From NCBI GenBank assembly GCA_016208165.1, contig JACQYL010000002.1, positions 1-47,742 of the forward strand: a stretch of 47,742 bases of DNA, read 5' to 3'. The position numbers and the translations under genes are program-made. The DNA comes from Deltaproteobacteria bacterium (GTDB lineage: Bacteria > Desulfobacterota > Desulfarculia > JACQYL01). Numbering within the stretch: position 1 is the first letter of the stretch; every line of letters begins with the position of its first letter. A model generated the notes under the pieces. It was not told where the DNA came from. It saw nothing but the letters and a program-made list of their open reading frames with translations, and did not search any database. Positions 40,580 to 47,742 of the stretch are shown here, piece by piece.

Positions 40580-43267
40580 CTAGTCTCGCTTGGACCAGGT
40601 GTCTCCGATACTCACATCCACAATCAGGGGAACGTTCAGATCAACGGCGGTTTCCATCTCCGTACGAATGATCGGTTCCAGAGCATCGAGTTCATCTTCC
40701 GGCACTTCGAACACGAGTTCGTCGTGGATCTGCAGAATCATTTTGGTGTTCCGTTTCTGTTCCCGGAGAATCCTCCACATCCGTATCATAGCCACTTTTA
40801 TGATATCGGCGGCGGAACCCTGAAACGGCGCGTTCGTGGCAACACGTTCCGCATTCGATCTGAGGGCGTTGTTCTGGCTGGTCAGTTGGGGTAGATAGCG
40901 GCGTCGATCCAGAAGCGTGGTCACGTATCCCTGTTTCCGGGCGCGCTCCAAATTCTCCACCAGAAACGACTTGACCCCGGCGAATCGCTGAAAGTAGGCG
41001 TCGATGAACCTTTGAGCCTCTCCTCTGGAAATACCGAGTTCACGCGCCAGACCAAAGGCCTGCATCCCGTAAATAATGCCGAAATTAACCACCTTGGCCC
41101 TTCTGCGCATTTCGGGCGTGACGCCCTCGGGGTCCACTCCAAACATCCCGCAAGCCGTTTCCGTGTGAATATCCCGCCCCTTTTTGAACGCCTCGGTCAG
41201 CACCGGATCCTTCGAATAATGAGCCAGGACCCGCAGCTCGATCTGGCTGTAGTCCGCCGACAGCAGCTTGCAGCCTTTTTCCGGAATGAACGCACGACGG
41301 ATACGGTTGCCCAATTCCCCCCGAATCGGAATATTCTGAAGGTTCGGGTTGCTGCTGCTCAACCGTCCCGTGGCTGTCACCGTTTGATTGTACGACGTGT
41401 GCAACCTTCCCGTTTCGGGGTGGACCAGCCCCGGCAACGCATCTACATAGGTCGATTTCAGCTTGCTCAGGATGCGATAGTTTAGGATCTGCTCGGCTAT
41501 GGGCTGGGTCTGCGCAAGGATGGTCAACACTTCCATGTCCGTGGAATAGCCGGTTTTCTTTTGAGTCTTTTTGACCGGGTTGAGCCCCATTTCCTCGAAC
41601 AGCACCACTCCCAGTTGTTTCGGGGAGTTTAAGTTGAATCTGCTGCCGGCTAATTCGTAGACTCGGTCCTCGATTTCCTGCAGTTGTCCGGAAAGCTCGT
41701 TGGACATGTCCCGCAGCAGGGGGCGGTCGATCTTGACCCCCCACATTTCCATGGAAGCCAGAACGGAAATAAGCGGGACTTCTACGTTCTTGAGAAGCGT
41801 GTCCAGCGATTTCTCCCGGAGTTCGCTCTCCAATAGGGCATAGAGGCGAAAAGCAACATCGGCGTCCTCGGCGGAGTATTCGCAGGCCGTCTCCAATGGA
41901 ACCATGTCAAACGTCGCTTCGTTCTTTCCCGAGCCCACCACCTCCTTATAGGTAGTGACGCGCTCGCCGAGAAATTCCCAGGCCACTTTGTCCAGGCTGT
42001 GCGCGTGACGGTCGGGATCCAGAAGGTAGGAGGCCACCATTGTATCGAAGACAATACCCTTCAACACGATACCATGCCGCTCGAGTACGATGGCGTCGTA
42101 CTTGATGTTGTGACCGATTTTGAGCGGCTTCGCGCCCTCGAGAAGCGGGCGCAGGCATTCGATGCCGTCCCTCAGTCCCACCTGCTCCGGCGCCGCCAAG
42201 CGCGAATGCGCCAAGGGCACATAGTAGGCTTCTCGAGGCGAGCCGCACAGAGAAATTCCCACCAGGTTTGCGCGCATAGGCTCCTGGGACGTGGTTTCCG
42301 TGTCCACCGAAAGGACGGGAAGGCTGCTCAGGCGTTCCACCAGAGCCTTCAGATCCTCCAGGCGAGTTACAGGCCTGTAGACATGATTCGGACTCTTGTC
42401 GGACCCGGATTCCTCGAGAAATGAATGGAAATCCAACTCGAGGTAAAGCGCCTTGAGCGCTTCGCTATTTCTCGGGTCGATCTCGAGGTTGTCGATGGAC
42501 AAATCCAAAGGGACATCCGTACGGATCTTCATGAGTTCCATCGCTTCAAGGGCTTGATCTCCGCAGCGGAGCAGGTTCTCCCGTATCTTTTTTTGTTTGA
42601 CGGATTCTTTGTTCTTGAGCAGATCTTCCAGGCTCCCGTACTCCTCGATCAATTTTACCGCTGTTTTTTCACCGATTCCGGGAACCCCTGAAATGTTATC
42701 CGAAGTGTCACCCATGAGGCCCATCACTTCCAGAACACGGGACGGTTCCAGGCCGAATCGCTCTTTAATGTCCTCGGGCCGCAGGACCGTGTCTTTCATC
42801 GTATCCCACATGACCACGCGATCCGAGAGCAGCTGAAAAAAGTCTTTATCCGACGATACGAGCACCGCCTCGCCCCCTGATTCGGTTGCTATCCGTGATA
42901 GGGTTCCGATGATGTCATCCGCTTCGAATCCGACCAACTCCAGTTGTGAAATTCCGGAAAGACGGATAAATTTTTTTATATACGGGATCTGTGTCACAAG
43001 ATCTTCAGGAATCACGTCCCGCTTGGCCTTGTATTCCGGATAGCGCTCGTGTCTGAAGGTCGGAGCTTTTGTGTCAAAAGCCACCAGCATATGCGTAGGC
43101 GATTTGGTCTTTAGTATTTTCAGGATCATGTTGACAAAGCCAAAAACGGCATTCGTTGGGAGACCATTGCGATTCTGCAATCCCCGAACGGCAAAAAAAG
43201 AACGGTACATATACGAGCTTCCGTCCACAAGGTACACGGTCGGTGCTTTGGCTTTCTTATCCGGCAT
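40580..43267 (-). CDS. polA: DNA polymerase I
   Basis: 895 residues with all three domains. The 5'-nuclease is at the N-terminus (TVYLVDGSSYMYRSFFA, GFEADDIIGTL, SSDKDFFQLL, GVPGIGEKTA). The 3'-5' exonuclease keeps its metal ligands: SVDTETTS, HNIKYDAIVLE and YSAEDADVAFRL. The polymerase has SADYSQIELRVLAHYS (motif A), RRRAKVVNFGIIYGM (motif B) and QIHDELVFEVPEDE (motif C). Functions in Okazaki fragment processing and repair. ATG 43267 is preceded by AAGGA; the longer form from 43336 adds residues without family match. A TTGACA-containing promoter candidate lies about 90 bp upstream. Confidence 0.97.
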   Translation of the reverse strand: MPDKKAKAPTVYLVDGSSYMYRSFFAVRGLQNRNGLPTNAVFGFVNMILKILKTKSPTHMLVAFDTKAPTFRHERYPEYKAKRDVIPEDLVTQIPYIKKFIRLSGISQLELVGFEADDIIGTLSRIATESGGEAVLVSSDKDFFQLLSDRVVMWDTMKDTVLRPEDIKERFGLEPSRVLEVMGLMGDTSDNISGVPGIGEKTAVKLIEEYGSLEDLLKNKESVKQKKIRENLLRCGDQALEAMELMKIRTDVPLDLSIDNLEIDPRNSEALKALYLELDFHSFLEESGSDKSPNHVYRPVTRLEDLKALVERLSSLPVLSVDTETTSQEPMRANLVGISLCGSPREAYYVPLAHSRLAAPEQVGLRDGIECLRPLLEGAKPLKIGHNIKYDAIVLERHGIVLKGIVFDTMVASYLLDPDRHAHSLDKVAWEFLGERVTTYKEVVGSGKNEATFDMVPLETACEYSAEDADVAFRLYALLESELREKSLDTLLKNVEVPLISVLASMEMWGVKIDRPLLRDMSNELSGQLQEIEDRVYELAGSRFNLNSPKQLGVVLFEEMGLNPVKKTQKKTGYSTDMEVLTILAQTQPIAEQILNYRILSKLKSTYVDALPGLVHPETGRLHTSYNQTVTATGRLSSSNPNLQNIPIRGELGNRIRRAFIPEKGCKLLSADYSQIELRVLAHYSKDPVLTEAFKKGRDIHTETACGMFGVDPEGVTPEMRRRAKVVNFGIIYGMQAFGLARELGISRGEAQRFIDAYFQRFAGVKSFLVENLERARKQGYVTTLLDRRRYLPQLTSQNNALRSNAERVATNAPFQGSAADIIKVAMIRMWRILREQKRNTKMILQIHDELVFEVPEDELDALEPIIRTEMETAVDLNVPLIVDVSIGDTWSKRD

Positions 43268-43334
43268 CGAGGAATCCTTACGTTGTAAACGAACGAACCA
43301 CCGATGATCTCCCCAAGAATCGTGATCCTTTTCC

Positions 43335-43363
43335 ATCTAATTTTATGCCAAACCCCTTGTCAA
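43335..43363 (-). promoter_or_regulatory. Candidate sigma-70 promoter of polA
   Basis: On the minus strand a perfect TTGACA (43358-43363) is followed after 17 bp by a weak -10, TTAGAT (43335-43340). It lies 68 bp upstream of the polA ATG. The rest of 43268-43599 holds no supportable gene. Confidence 0.4.
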
Positions 43364-43599
43364 GTAGGAAAGGCCCGCGTCGATCCCCGCGGCGCAGCCT
43401 GAAGGAACCCCCAGGAGACCTGTGGCAACGTACCGGGGCGCCGGTCGTATGCGGTTTTCGGCAACAGGGTGAGGATACCCTGCTTTTCGAGAGCGATTGG
43501 GGCTCCTTTCTCGAAGACCGTTTAGCCATTTGACATTTTCGTTCCATACGTTCAAGATAGGGCTTGTATCTTGAGAAAAAATTTACATGGAGCAGCACA

Positions 43600-44955
43600 T
43601 TGGTACCAAGCACTAGAATATTGATCATAGATGATGAATTTCACATTGGTGACTCATGCATCCAGGCCCTCTCGAGCAACGGGTATGCCGCCGAGTGGGC
43701 CGACAGCTCGAAAAAAGGGCTCGAACTCATCGATCGCTATTCATATGACATGATTATCCTGGACCTGAACATGCCCGATATTCACGGCATCGATGTTTTG
43801 AAGAAGATCAAACACCAGGATCCGGATGCGATGGTCATCATTCTTACCGGATACGGTACGGTGCAAACCGCAGTAGACGCTATGAAACTGGGGGCATACG
43901 ACTTCCTGTCAAAACCTTTCACTCCTCAGGAAATCAGAGCGGCTGTCCGCAGGGGGGTCGAGCAAAAACGGCTATCGAGAGAAAATATTTTTCTCAAACA
44001 GGAACTTGAACGGCAACGGCGGGCGGCGACTCTTATCGGAGACAGCAAGGTCATGGCGCGCGTGAAGGAGATTATCACGCTGGTTGCTCCCACGGACAGC
44101 ACCGTTTTGATTACAGGTCCCAGCGGAACCGGCAAGGGACTCGCGGCCCGCCTGATTCACGGGTTTTCGCAGCGAAGCAACGCGCCTTTCATCTCCGTGG
44201 ATTGCGGTTCACTGGTCCCGACCCTCTTCGAAAGCGAACTGTTCGGACACGTTCGGGGCGCTTTCACCGGCGCGGAACAAAGCAAAATGGGAAAGCTGGA
44301 GATGGGGCAGGGTGGCACCGTCTTTTTCGACGAGATCAGCAACATTTCTTTGGAAATGCAGGCCAAGCTCCTCAAGGCTGTCGAGGAAAGGAAATTCTCC
44401 CGCGTCGGCAGCCACCGAGAGATCGATGCGGACGTGCGCATCATGGCTGCCACAAACAGTGACATACGATCGGAAATCGATCGAGGCCGGTTTCGAGAGG
44501 ATCTCTACTACCGGCTGAATGTGGTGTCTATAGATATGCCTCCCCTGAGAGACCGCATGTCGGATCTTTCGAATCTCATAGCTCATTTTCTGAAGGAGCA
44601 TGGCGAGCGCTCCGACGGACGCTTTCTGACCGTATCACCCAAGGCCATGGAAATACTCACGAGCCACAACTGGCCCGGAAATGTCCGCGAACTCGAGAAT
44701 GCGGTGAAACGACTGGCCGTGCTTTGTCGTTCCGATGAGATTCGGCCTTCGGACATCTATTTTGCCGGAGTTGCCCTCGACAAAGGAGTGGACAGGGATT
44801 CCCTGACACTCGACGATGCCGAGTGCAGGCATATTCGGAAAGTGTTGACTCTTTTCGGCGGCCATCGGTCCAAGACGTCGGCCGCTTTGGGAATCGATCG
44901 TAAGACCCTCCGTGAAAAAATCAGAAAATGTCGTCTGGAGTCCGTGCCGGATTGA
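43600..44955 (+). CDS. NtrC-family sigma-54-dependent response regulator
   Basis: About 451 residues. Receiver domain with RILIIDDEFHIGD and phospho-acceptor Asp in IILDLNMPDIHG; AAA+ domain with Walker A GPSGTGKGLAARL, the sigma-54-contacting RGAFTGAE loop, Walker B GTVFFDEISN, and the arginine-finger region RFREDLYYRLNV; C-terminal Fis-type HTH (HIRKVLTLFGGHRSKTSAAL). TTG 43600 has GGAG seven bases upstream; TTG 43564 is the alternative. It activates sigma-54 promoters after phosphorylation. The kinase is not adjacent; the next gene is another receiver protein. It could act on the sigma-54 promoter at 32573, but no evidence links them. Confidence 0.93.
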   Translation: MVPSTRILIIDDEFHIGDSCIQALSSNGYAAEWADSSKKGLELIDRYSYDMIILDLNMPDIHGIDVLKKIKHQDPDAMVIILTGYGTVQTAVDAMKLGAYDFLSKPFTPQEIRAAVRRGVEQKRLSRENIFLKQELERQRRAATLIGDSKVMARVKEIITLVAPTDSTVLITGPSGTGKGLAARLIHGFSQRSNAPFISVDCGSLVPTLFESELFGHVRGAFTGAEQSKMGKLEMGQGGTVFFDEISNISLEMQAKLLKAVEERKFSRVGSHREIDADVRIMAATNSDIRSEIDRGRFREDLYYRLNVVSIDMPPLRDRMSDLSNLIAHFLKEHGERSDGRFLTVSPKAMEILTSHNWPGNVRELENAVKRLAVLCRSDEIRPSDIYFAGVALDKGVDRDSLTLDDAECRHIRKVLTLFGGHRSKTSAALGIDRKTLREKIRKCRLESVPD

Positions 44956-45224
44956 ACATATATTCCCTCGTCCCTTTGTCGAAACATAAATGAGGACCAC
45001 GCAGAAGACGATCTGAACGTTTCCCATGGGGTCCGGGTTCAAAACTCCCCGGTATGCGGCGGATTGCCCCAAGTCATCCTTGAGACGGTCTTTTCGGTAA
45101 GGCCTGTGGGTGTTACCATGGTTCTGTCTGCGCAACCGCCATCGGGACCAACGAGGTTCAGCCTGGCGGTGGTATGGAAATTGCTCCGATAAAACGGTTC
45201 AAACCCCTTTTGCCGAGGAAAGCC

Positions 45225-45842
45225 ATGACACACACTGTCCAACCCATCCGAGTCCTGGTCATCGATGACGAAGAAGCGATGCGGGACTCCTGCAGCCAGG
45301 TATTGACCAAGGACGGTTATGATGTCCATTCGGCCGCCGATGGGAAAACCGGACTGGAGCTTGCGAAAGCGCTGAAACCAAATCTGGTTCTGGTGGACCT
45401 TAAAATGCCCGGTATCGGAGGACAGGAGGTGCTGGAACAGGTCCGGGACCTGGATGCTTCCATCGCTTTGGTGGTTATTACCGGGTATGCGACCGTGGGT
45501 AGCGCCACGGAGGCTATGAATCGCGGCGCTCTCGATTTTCTTCCAAAGCCGTTTACTCCCGCCGAGCTGAGGAATGTGGTTCAGCGAGCCCTCGAACGGT
45601 GTCACTTGATGACAAGGGCCACACTCGAAAAGGGCAATAAGAACGAGCAGCAGCATTATCTGGCTTCCATGCTGGAACACGAGGTATTGGTTCCCCTCGC
45701 CGAGCTGAAGAAGCAACTCGAAATCATATCCGTGGAGTTACCGAACCCCATTTCCCATAGCCTCCGATCCGCCGTGGCGGACTCCCGGCGCAAAGTTGAC
45801 CAGTTGATGATCCTGATGGAGAAATGGCGTCAATTGATGTAA
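45225..45842 (+). CDS. Single-receiver response regulator with helical C-terminus
   Basis: 205 residues. Receiver domain (residues about 7-125): [13 protein letters not shown], phospho-acceptor Asp in [13 protein letters not shown], Thr in VVITGYATV and Lys in FLPKPFTP. The last 80 residues are charged and helical ([21 protein letters not shown] and following), with no DNA-binding, GGDEF or enzymatic domain; they may form a coiled coil or histidine-phosphotransfer-like bundle. GAGG precedes ATG 45225. Its receiver resembles that of the NtrC-type regulator 270 bp upstream, so both may take part in one phosphorelay. Confidence 0.87.
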   Translation: MTHTVQPIRVLVIDDEEAMRDSCSQVLTKDGYDVHSAADGKTGLELAKALKPNLVLVDLKMPGIGGQEVLEQVRDLDASIALVVITGYATVGSATEAMNRGALDFLPKPFTPAELRNVVQRALERCHLMTRATLEKGNKNEQQHYLASMLEHEVLVPLAELKKQLEIISVELPNPISHSLRSAVADSRRKVDQLMILMEKWRQLM

Positions 45843-46101
45843 AGACGGGTTTTCGGACCATCCTCTTATCGGCTCGGCGCATATAGAAGCGTCTGTTGGA
45901 TCTCCGTTTTCCTCTTGCCTGCCTCGAAGCGAGCGCACTCTCCCGCCCGCGTCGGCTCTGACGGGTCGTTCTCGGCAAAACGAACGTGTTTCTCTTTGCC
46001 CGTGGGGCTATTCCGGCGCCTCGGGCGATTCCAACTTGACACCATCGGTAAGGAATCCTATACAACGGACAATACGAAAGGCCACGGAGGGACGACCCCA
46101 T

Positions 46102-47529
46102 ATGGAATACGAAGCGGTTATCGGACTTGAAGTCCATGCGCAACTCTTGACCAAAAGTAAGACCTTTTGCGGATGCTCCACGGAATTCGGCGCGTCGCCA
46201 AACAGGCATACCTGCCCTGTGTGTCAAGGAATGCCGGGCGCCTTGCCCGTGTTGAATAAGAAGGTCGTTGAGTTCGCAATGATCATGGCTCTTGCCACTG
46301 GATGCCGTATCGCTCCTTATTCCCGTCTTGCCCGTAAGAACTATTTCTACCCGGATCTCCCCAAAGGGTATCAGATTTCCCAATTCGAAGAACCCTTGGC
46401 TCAACATGGGAACGTGGAAATCGAAGTCAACGGAGCAACCAAACGGGTCGGGATTACACGAATTCACATGGAGGAAGACGCCGGCAAACTCATTCACGAC
46501 GATTTCAATCCTGTTAGCTACGTGGATTTCAACCGCTGCGGCGTCCCCTTGATCGAGATCGTAAGCGAACCGGATATGCGATCCAGCGAAGAAGCTGTTC
46601 AGTATTTGAAGAAGCTGCGTCAGATACTCCAGTATGCGAACATCTGCGATGGAAACATGGAAGAAGGCAGCTTTCGATGCGACGCCAACGTTTCAATTCG
46701 TCCTTACGGTCAAGCCGAACTCGGTACAAGAACAGAGTTGAAGAACATGAACTCGTTCAAGCACGTTCAGCAGGCCCTCGACTTCGAGATTCGCCGTCAG
46801 CGTTCCTTGATTGAAGCCGGTGGCCGGGTCGTTCAGGAAACCAGGCTCTGGGACACGGCGCACAACCGCACGCACTCTATGCGAGGCAAAGAGGAGTCGC
46901 ACGATTATCGCTACTTTCCGGATCCGGATCTGGTTCCCGTTGTGGTCGACGAGGCCTGGATCGAGGAGATCCGTCAAAGACTGCCCGAACTCCCCGACGA
47001 CAGGAAAGCTCGATTTCAGAGAGAATACGCTCTCTCGGACTACGATGCATCGGTTCTGACCGCCCGGAGGCCCGCCGCCGATTACTTCGAAGAGGTAGTC
47101 CGGCTTGTTCCGGACCCCAAATTGGTGGCCAACTGGGTCATGGGAGAGCTGATGTTTCATCTGAACAAAACCGGCGTGGAAATCGAGAATTCCCCCATAT
47201 CCTCCACCGCATTGGCGGATGTGCTGAAGATGATCCAAGCCGGGACCATAAGCGGGACCATTGCCAAGACCGTTTTCGAGGAAATGTTCGCAAGCGGGAA
47301 ACCGGCCGGTGTGATCGTGGAGGAAAAGGGCCTCCTGCAGGTCAGCGACACCAGTGCTATCGAGTCCCTGATCCGGACTGTTCTCGAGGAGAACCCGGCG
47401 GAGCTTCAGGCCTACAAAGGGGGTAAGAAGAAGCTGTTCGGATTTTTTGTAGGCTGCGTCATGAAGAAGTCCCTGGGCAAGGCGAACCCCCAGGTCGTAA
47501 ACGAAACCCTGCGTAAACTGCTCGACTAG
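46102..47529 (+). CDS. gatB: Asp-tRNA(Asn)/Glu-tRNA(Gln) amidotransferase subunit B
   Basis: Subunit B of the GatCAB complex, which phosphorylates and amidates mischarged Glu-tRNA(Gln) or Asp-tRNA(Asn). Begins [20 protein letters not shown], with the zinc-binding Cys set FCGCSTEFG and [16 protein letters not shown], then [33 protein letters not shown], and the C-terminal YqeY-like tail ending [18 protein letters not shown]. 475 residues, normal length. GGAGGG precedes ATG 46102. gatA and gatC are not in the window. mtnA starts 40 bp downstream. Confidence 0.97.
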   Translation: MEYEAVIGLEVHAQLLTKSKTFCGCSTEFGASPNRHTCPVCQGMPGALPVLNKKVVEFAMIMALATGCRIAPYSRLARKNYFYPDLPKGYQISQFEEPLAQHGNVEIEVNGATKRVGITRIHMEEDAGKLIHDDFNPVSYVDFNRCGVPLIEIVSEPDMRSSEEAVQYLKKLRQILQYANICDGNMEEGSFRCDANVSIRPYGQAELGTRTELKNMNSFKHVQQALDFEIRRQRSLIEAGGRVVQETRLWDTAHNRTHSMRGKEESHDYRYFPDPDLVPVVVDEAWIEEIRQRLPELPDDRKARFQREYALSDYDASVLTARRPAADYFEEVVRLVPDPKLVANWVMGELMFHLNKTGVEIENSPISSTALADVLKMIQAGTISGTIAKTVFEEMFASGKPAGVIVEEKGLLQVSDTSAIESLIRTVLEENPAELQAYKGGKKKLFGFFVGCVMKKSLGKANPQVVNETLRKLLD

Positions 47530-47568
47530 GCATGTCGGTCTTCGCAGTTCATTCTTTCAGGTACTGAT

Positions 47569-47742
47569 ATGTTAAAGACCATCTACTTCGAAAACGACCA
47601 CGTATACATGCTGGACCAACGTAAGCTCCCTTGGGCCGAAAAGTATCTGGTATGTCGCACCTACAGAGATGTGTCCAATGCCATAAGCCGCATGGTGATT
47701 CGTGGAGCGCCCGCCATAGGCATTGCCGCGGCCATGGGAGTG
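47569..47742 (+). CDS. mtnA: Methylthioribose-1-phosphate isomerase, 5' part (runs off the window)
   Basis: The first 58 residues are visible. TIYFENDHVYMLDQRKLPWA followed by VISRMVIRGAPAIGIAAAMG-type sequence (here AISRMVIRGAPAIG and IAAAMGV) is the MtnA/eIF2B-alpha-like signature, with the conserved RGAPAIG active-site loop. The enzyme isomerises 5-methylthioribose-1-phosphate in methionine salvage. The start ATG 47569 lies 40 bp past gatB, so both are probably cotranscribed. The rest of the gene is outside the window. Confidence 0.85.
   Translation, partial: MLKTIYFENDHVYMLDQRKLPWAEKYLVCRTYRDVSNAISRMVIRGAPAIGIAAAMGV

Noticed and set aside
1-47742. CRISPR arrays, complete tRNA or rRNA genes, intact insertion sequences or prophage
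   Set aside because: No regularly spaced repeats were seen, the only tRNA-like sequence is a 3' half, and the only transposase genes are broken RAYT copies.

Overview
The window reads like a chromosome segment of a mesophilic anaerobic member of the Desulfobacterota (former Deltaproteobacteria). This is inferred from gene content, not from a marker gene. The pointers are a C_GCAxxG_C_C protein, a CBS-ACT protein beside an ADP-forming acyl-CoA synthetase/GNAT fusion, a MauE-rhodanese pair, V4R-like and Roadblock/LC7 proteins, a spore-photoproduct-lyase-like radical SAM protein, and a repeat with CAGGCTG-type ends of a kind familiar from this group. Coding density is high, genes sit in short same-strand operons with clear GGAGG-type ribosome binding sites, and no complete tRNA, rRNA or CRISPR array was seen.

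Layout. 0.2-8.7 kb: an NCS2 nucleobase permease (+) meets a long minus-strand gene series running from an NAD-binding protein through coaBC, a family-4 uracil-DNA glycosylase, an NfeD/slipin membrane pair, a small Rho-N protein and an HD-domain protein to two tandem Slp lipoproteins. 8.8-11.7 kb (+): ParB-like protein, SPL-like radical SAM protein and an N-terminally short flavodoxin-like protein. 11.7-15.5 kb: a gene-poor accessory stretch with REP hairpins, a RAYT transposase fragment, an orphan HigA antitoxin, a MaoC-like protein and two MITE-like elements. 15.5-17.3 kb (+): MauE-like, rhodanese and C_GCAxxG_C_C genes, closed by a strong terminator. 17.4-22.2 kb (-): a methyl-accepting chemotaxis protein with a duplicated sensor, and an orphan peptide-type binding protein. 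22.5-26.6 kb (+): a PAS histidine kinase, an exported protein, an ICMT-like methyltransferase, a gene remnant and a crotonase.

26.6-31.7 kb (-) is the most unusual part: a seven-gene apparent operon behind a sigma-70-like promoter. It encodes a receiver-DUF4388-Roadblock protein, two V4R-like proteins, a Roadblock protein, a cysteine-desulfurase-like PLP enzyme, a 95-residue protein of no recognised family and a second type of Roadblock protein. I know of no described pathway with this composition, and it is the best candidate for an undescribed system. It has the pieces of a signalling or scaffolding complex (receiver, Roadblock), a small-molecule or metal sensing fold (V4R) and a PLP/sulfur-transfer-type enzyme. 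How they work together is inference.

31.7-32.8 kb: a tRNA 3'-half relic, a RAYT pseudogene with one in-frame stop, a REP hairpin, and a full-consensus sigma-54 promoter with an upstream palindrome. 32.8-37.3 kb (+): universal stress protein, CBS-ACT protein and ADP-forming acyl-CoA synthetase/acetyltransferase, likely driven by that promoter. 37.7-43.3 kb: an amino-acid-synthesis-family protein and RNase HI (+), facing queC, a PNPOx-like protein and polA (-). 43.6-47.7 kb (+): an NtrC-type activator, a single-receiver response regulator, gatB, and the start of mtnA, which runs off the window.
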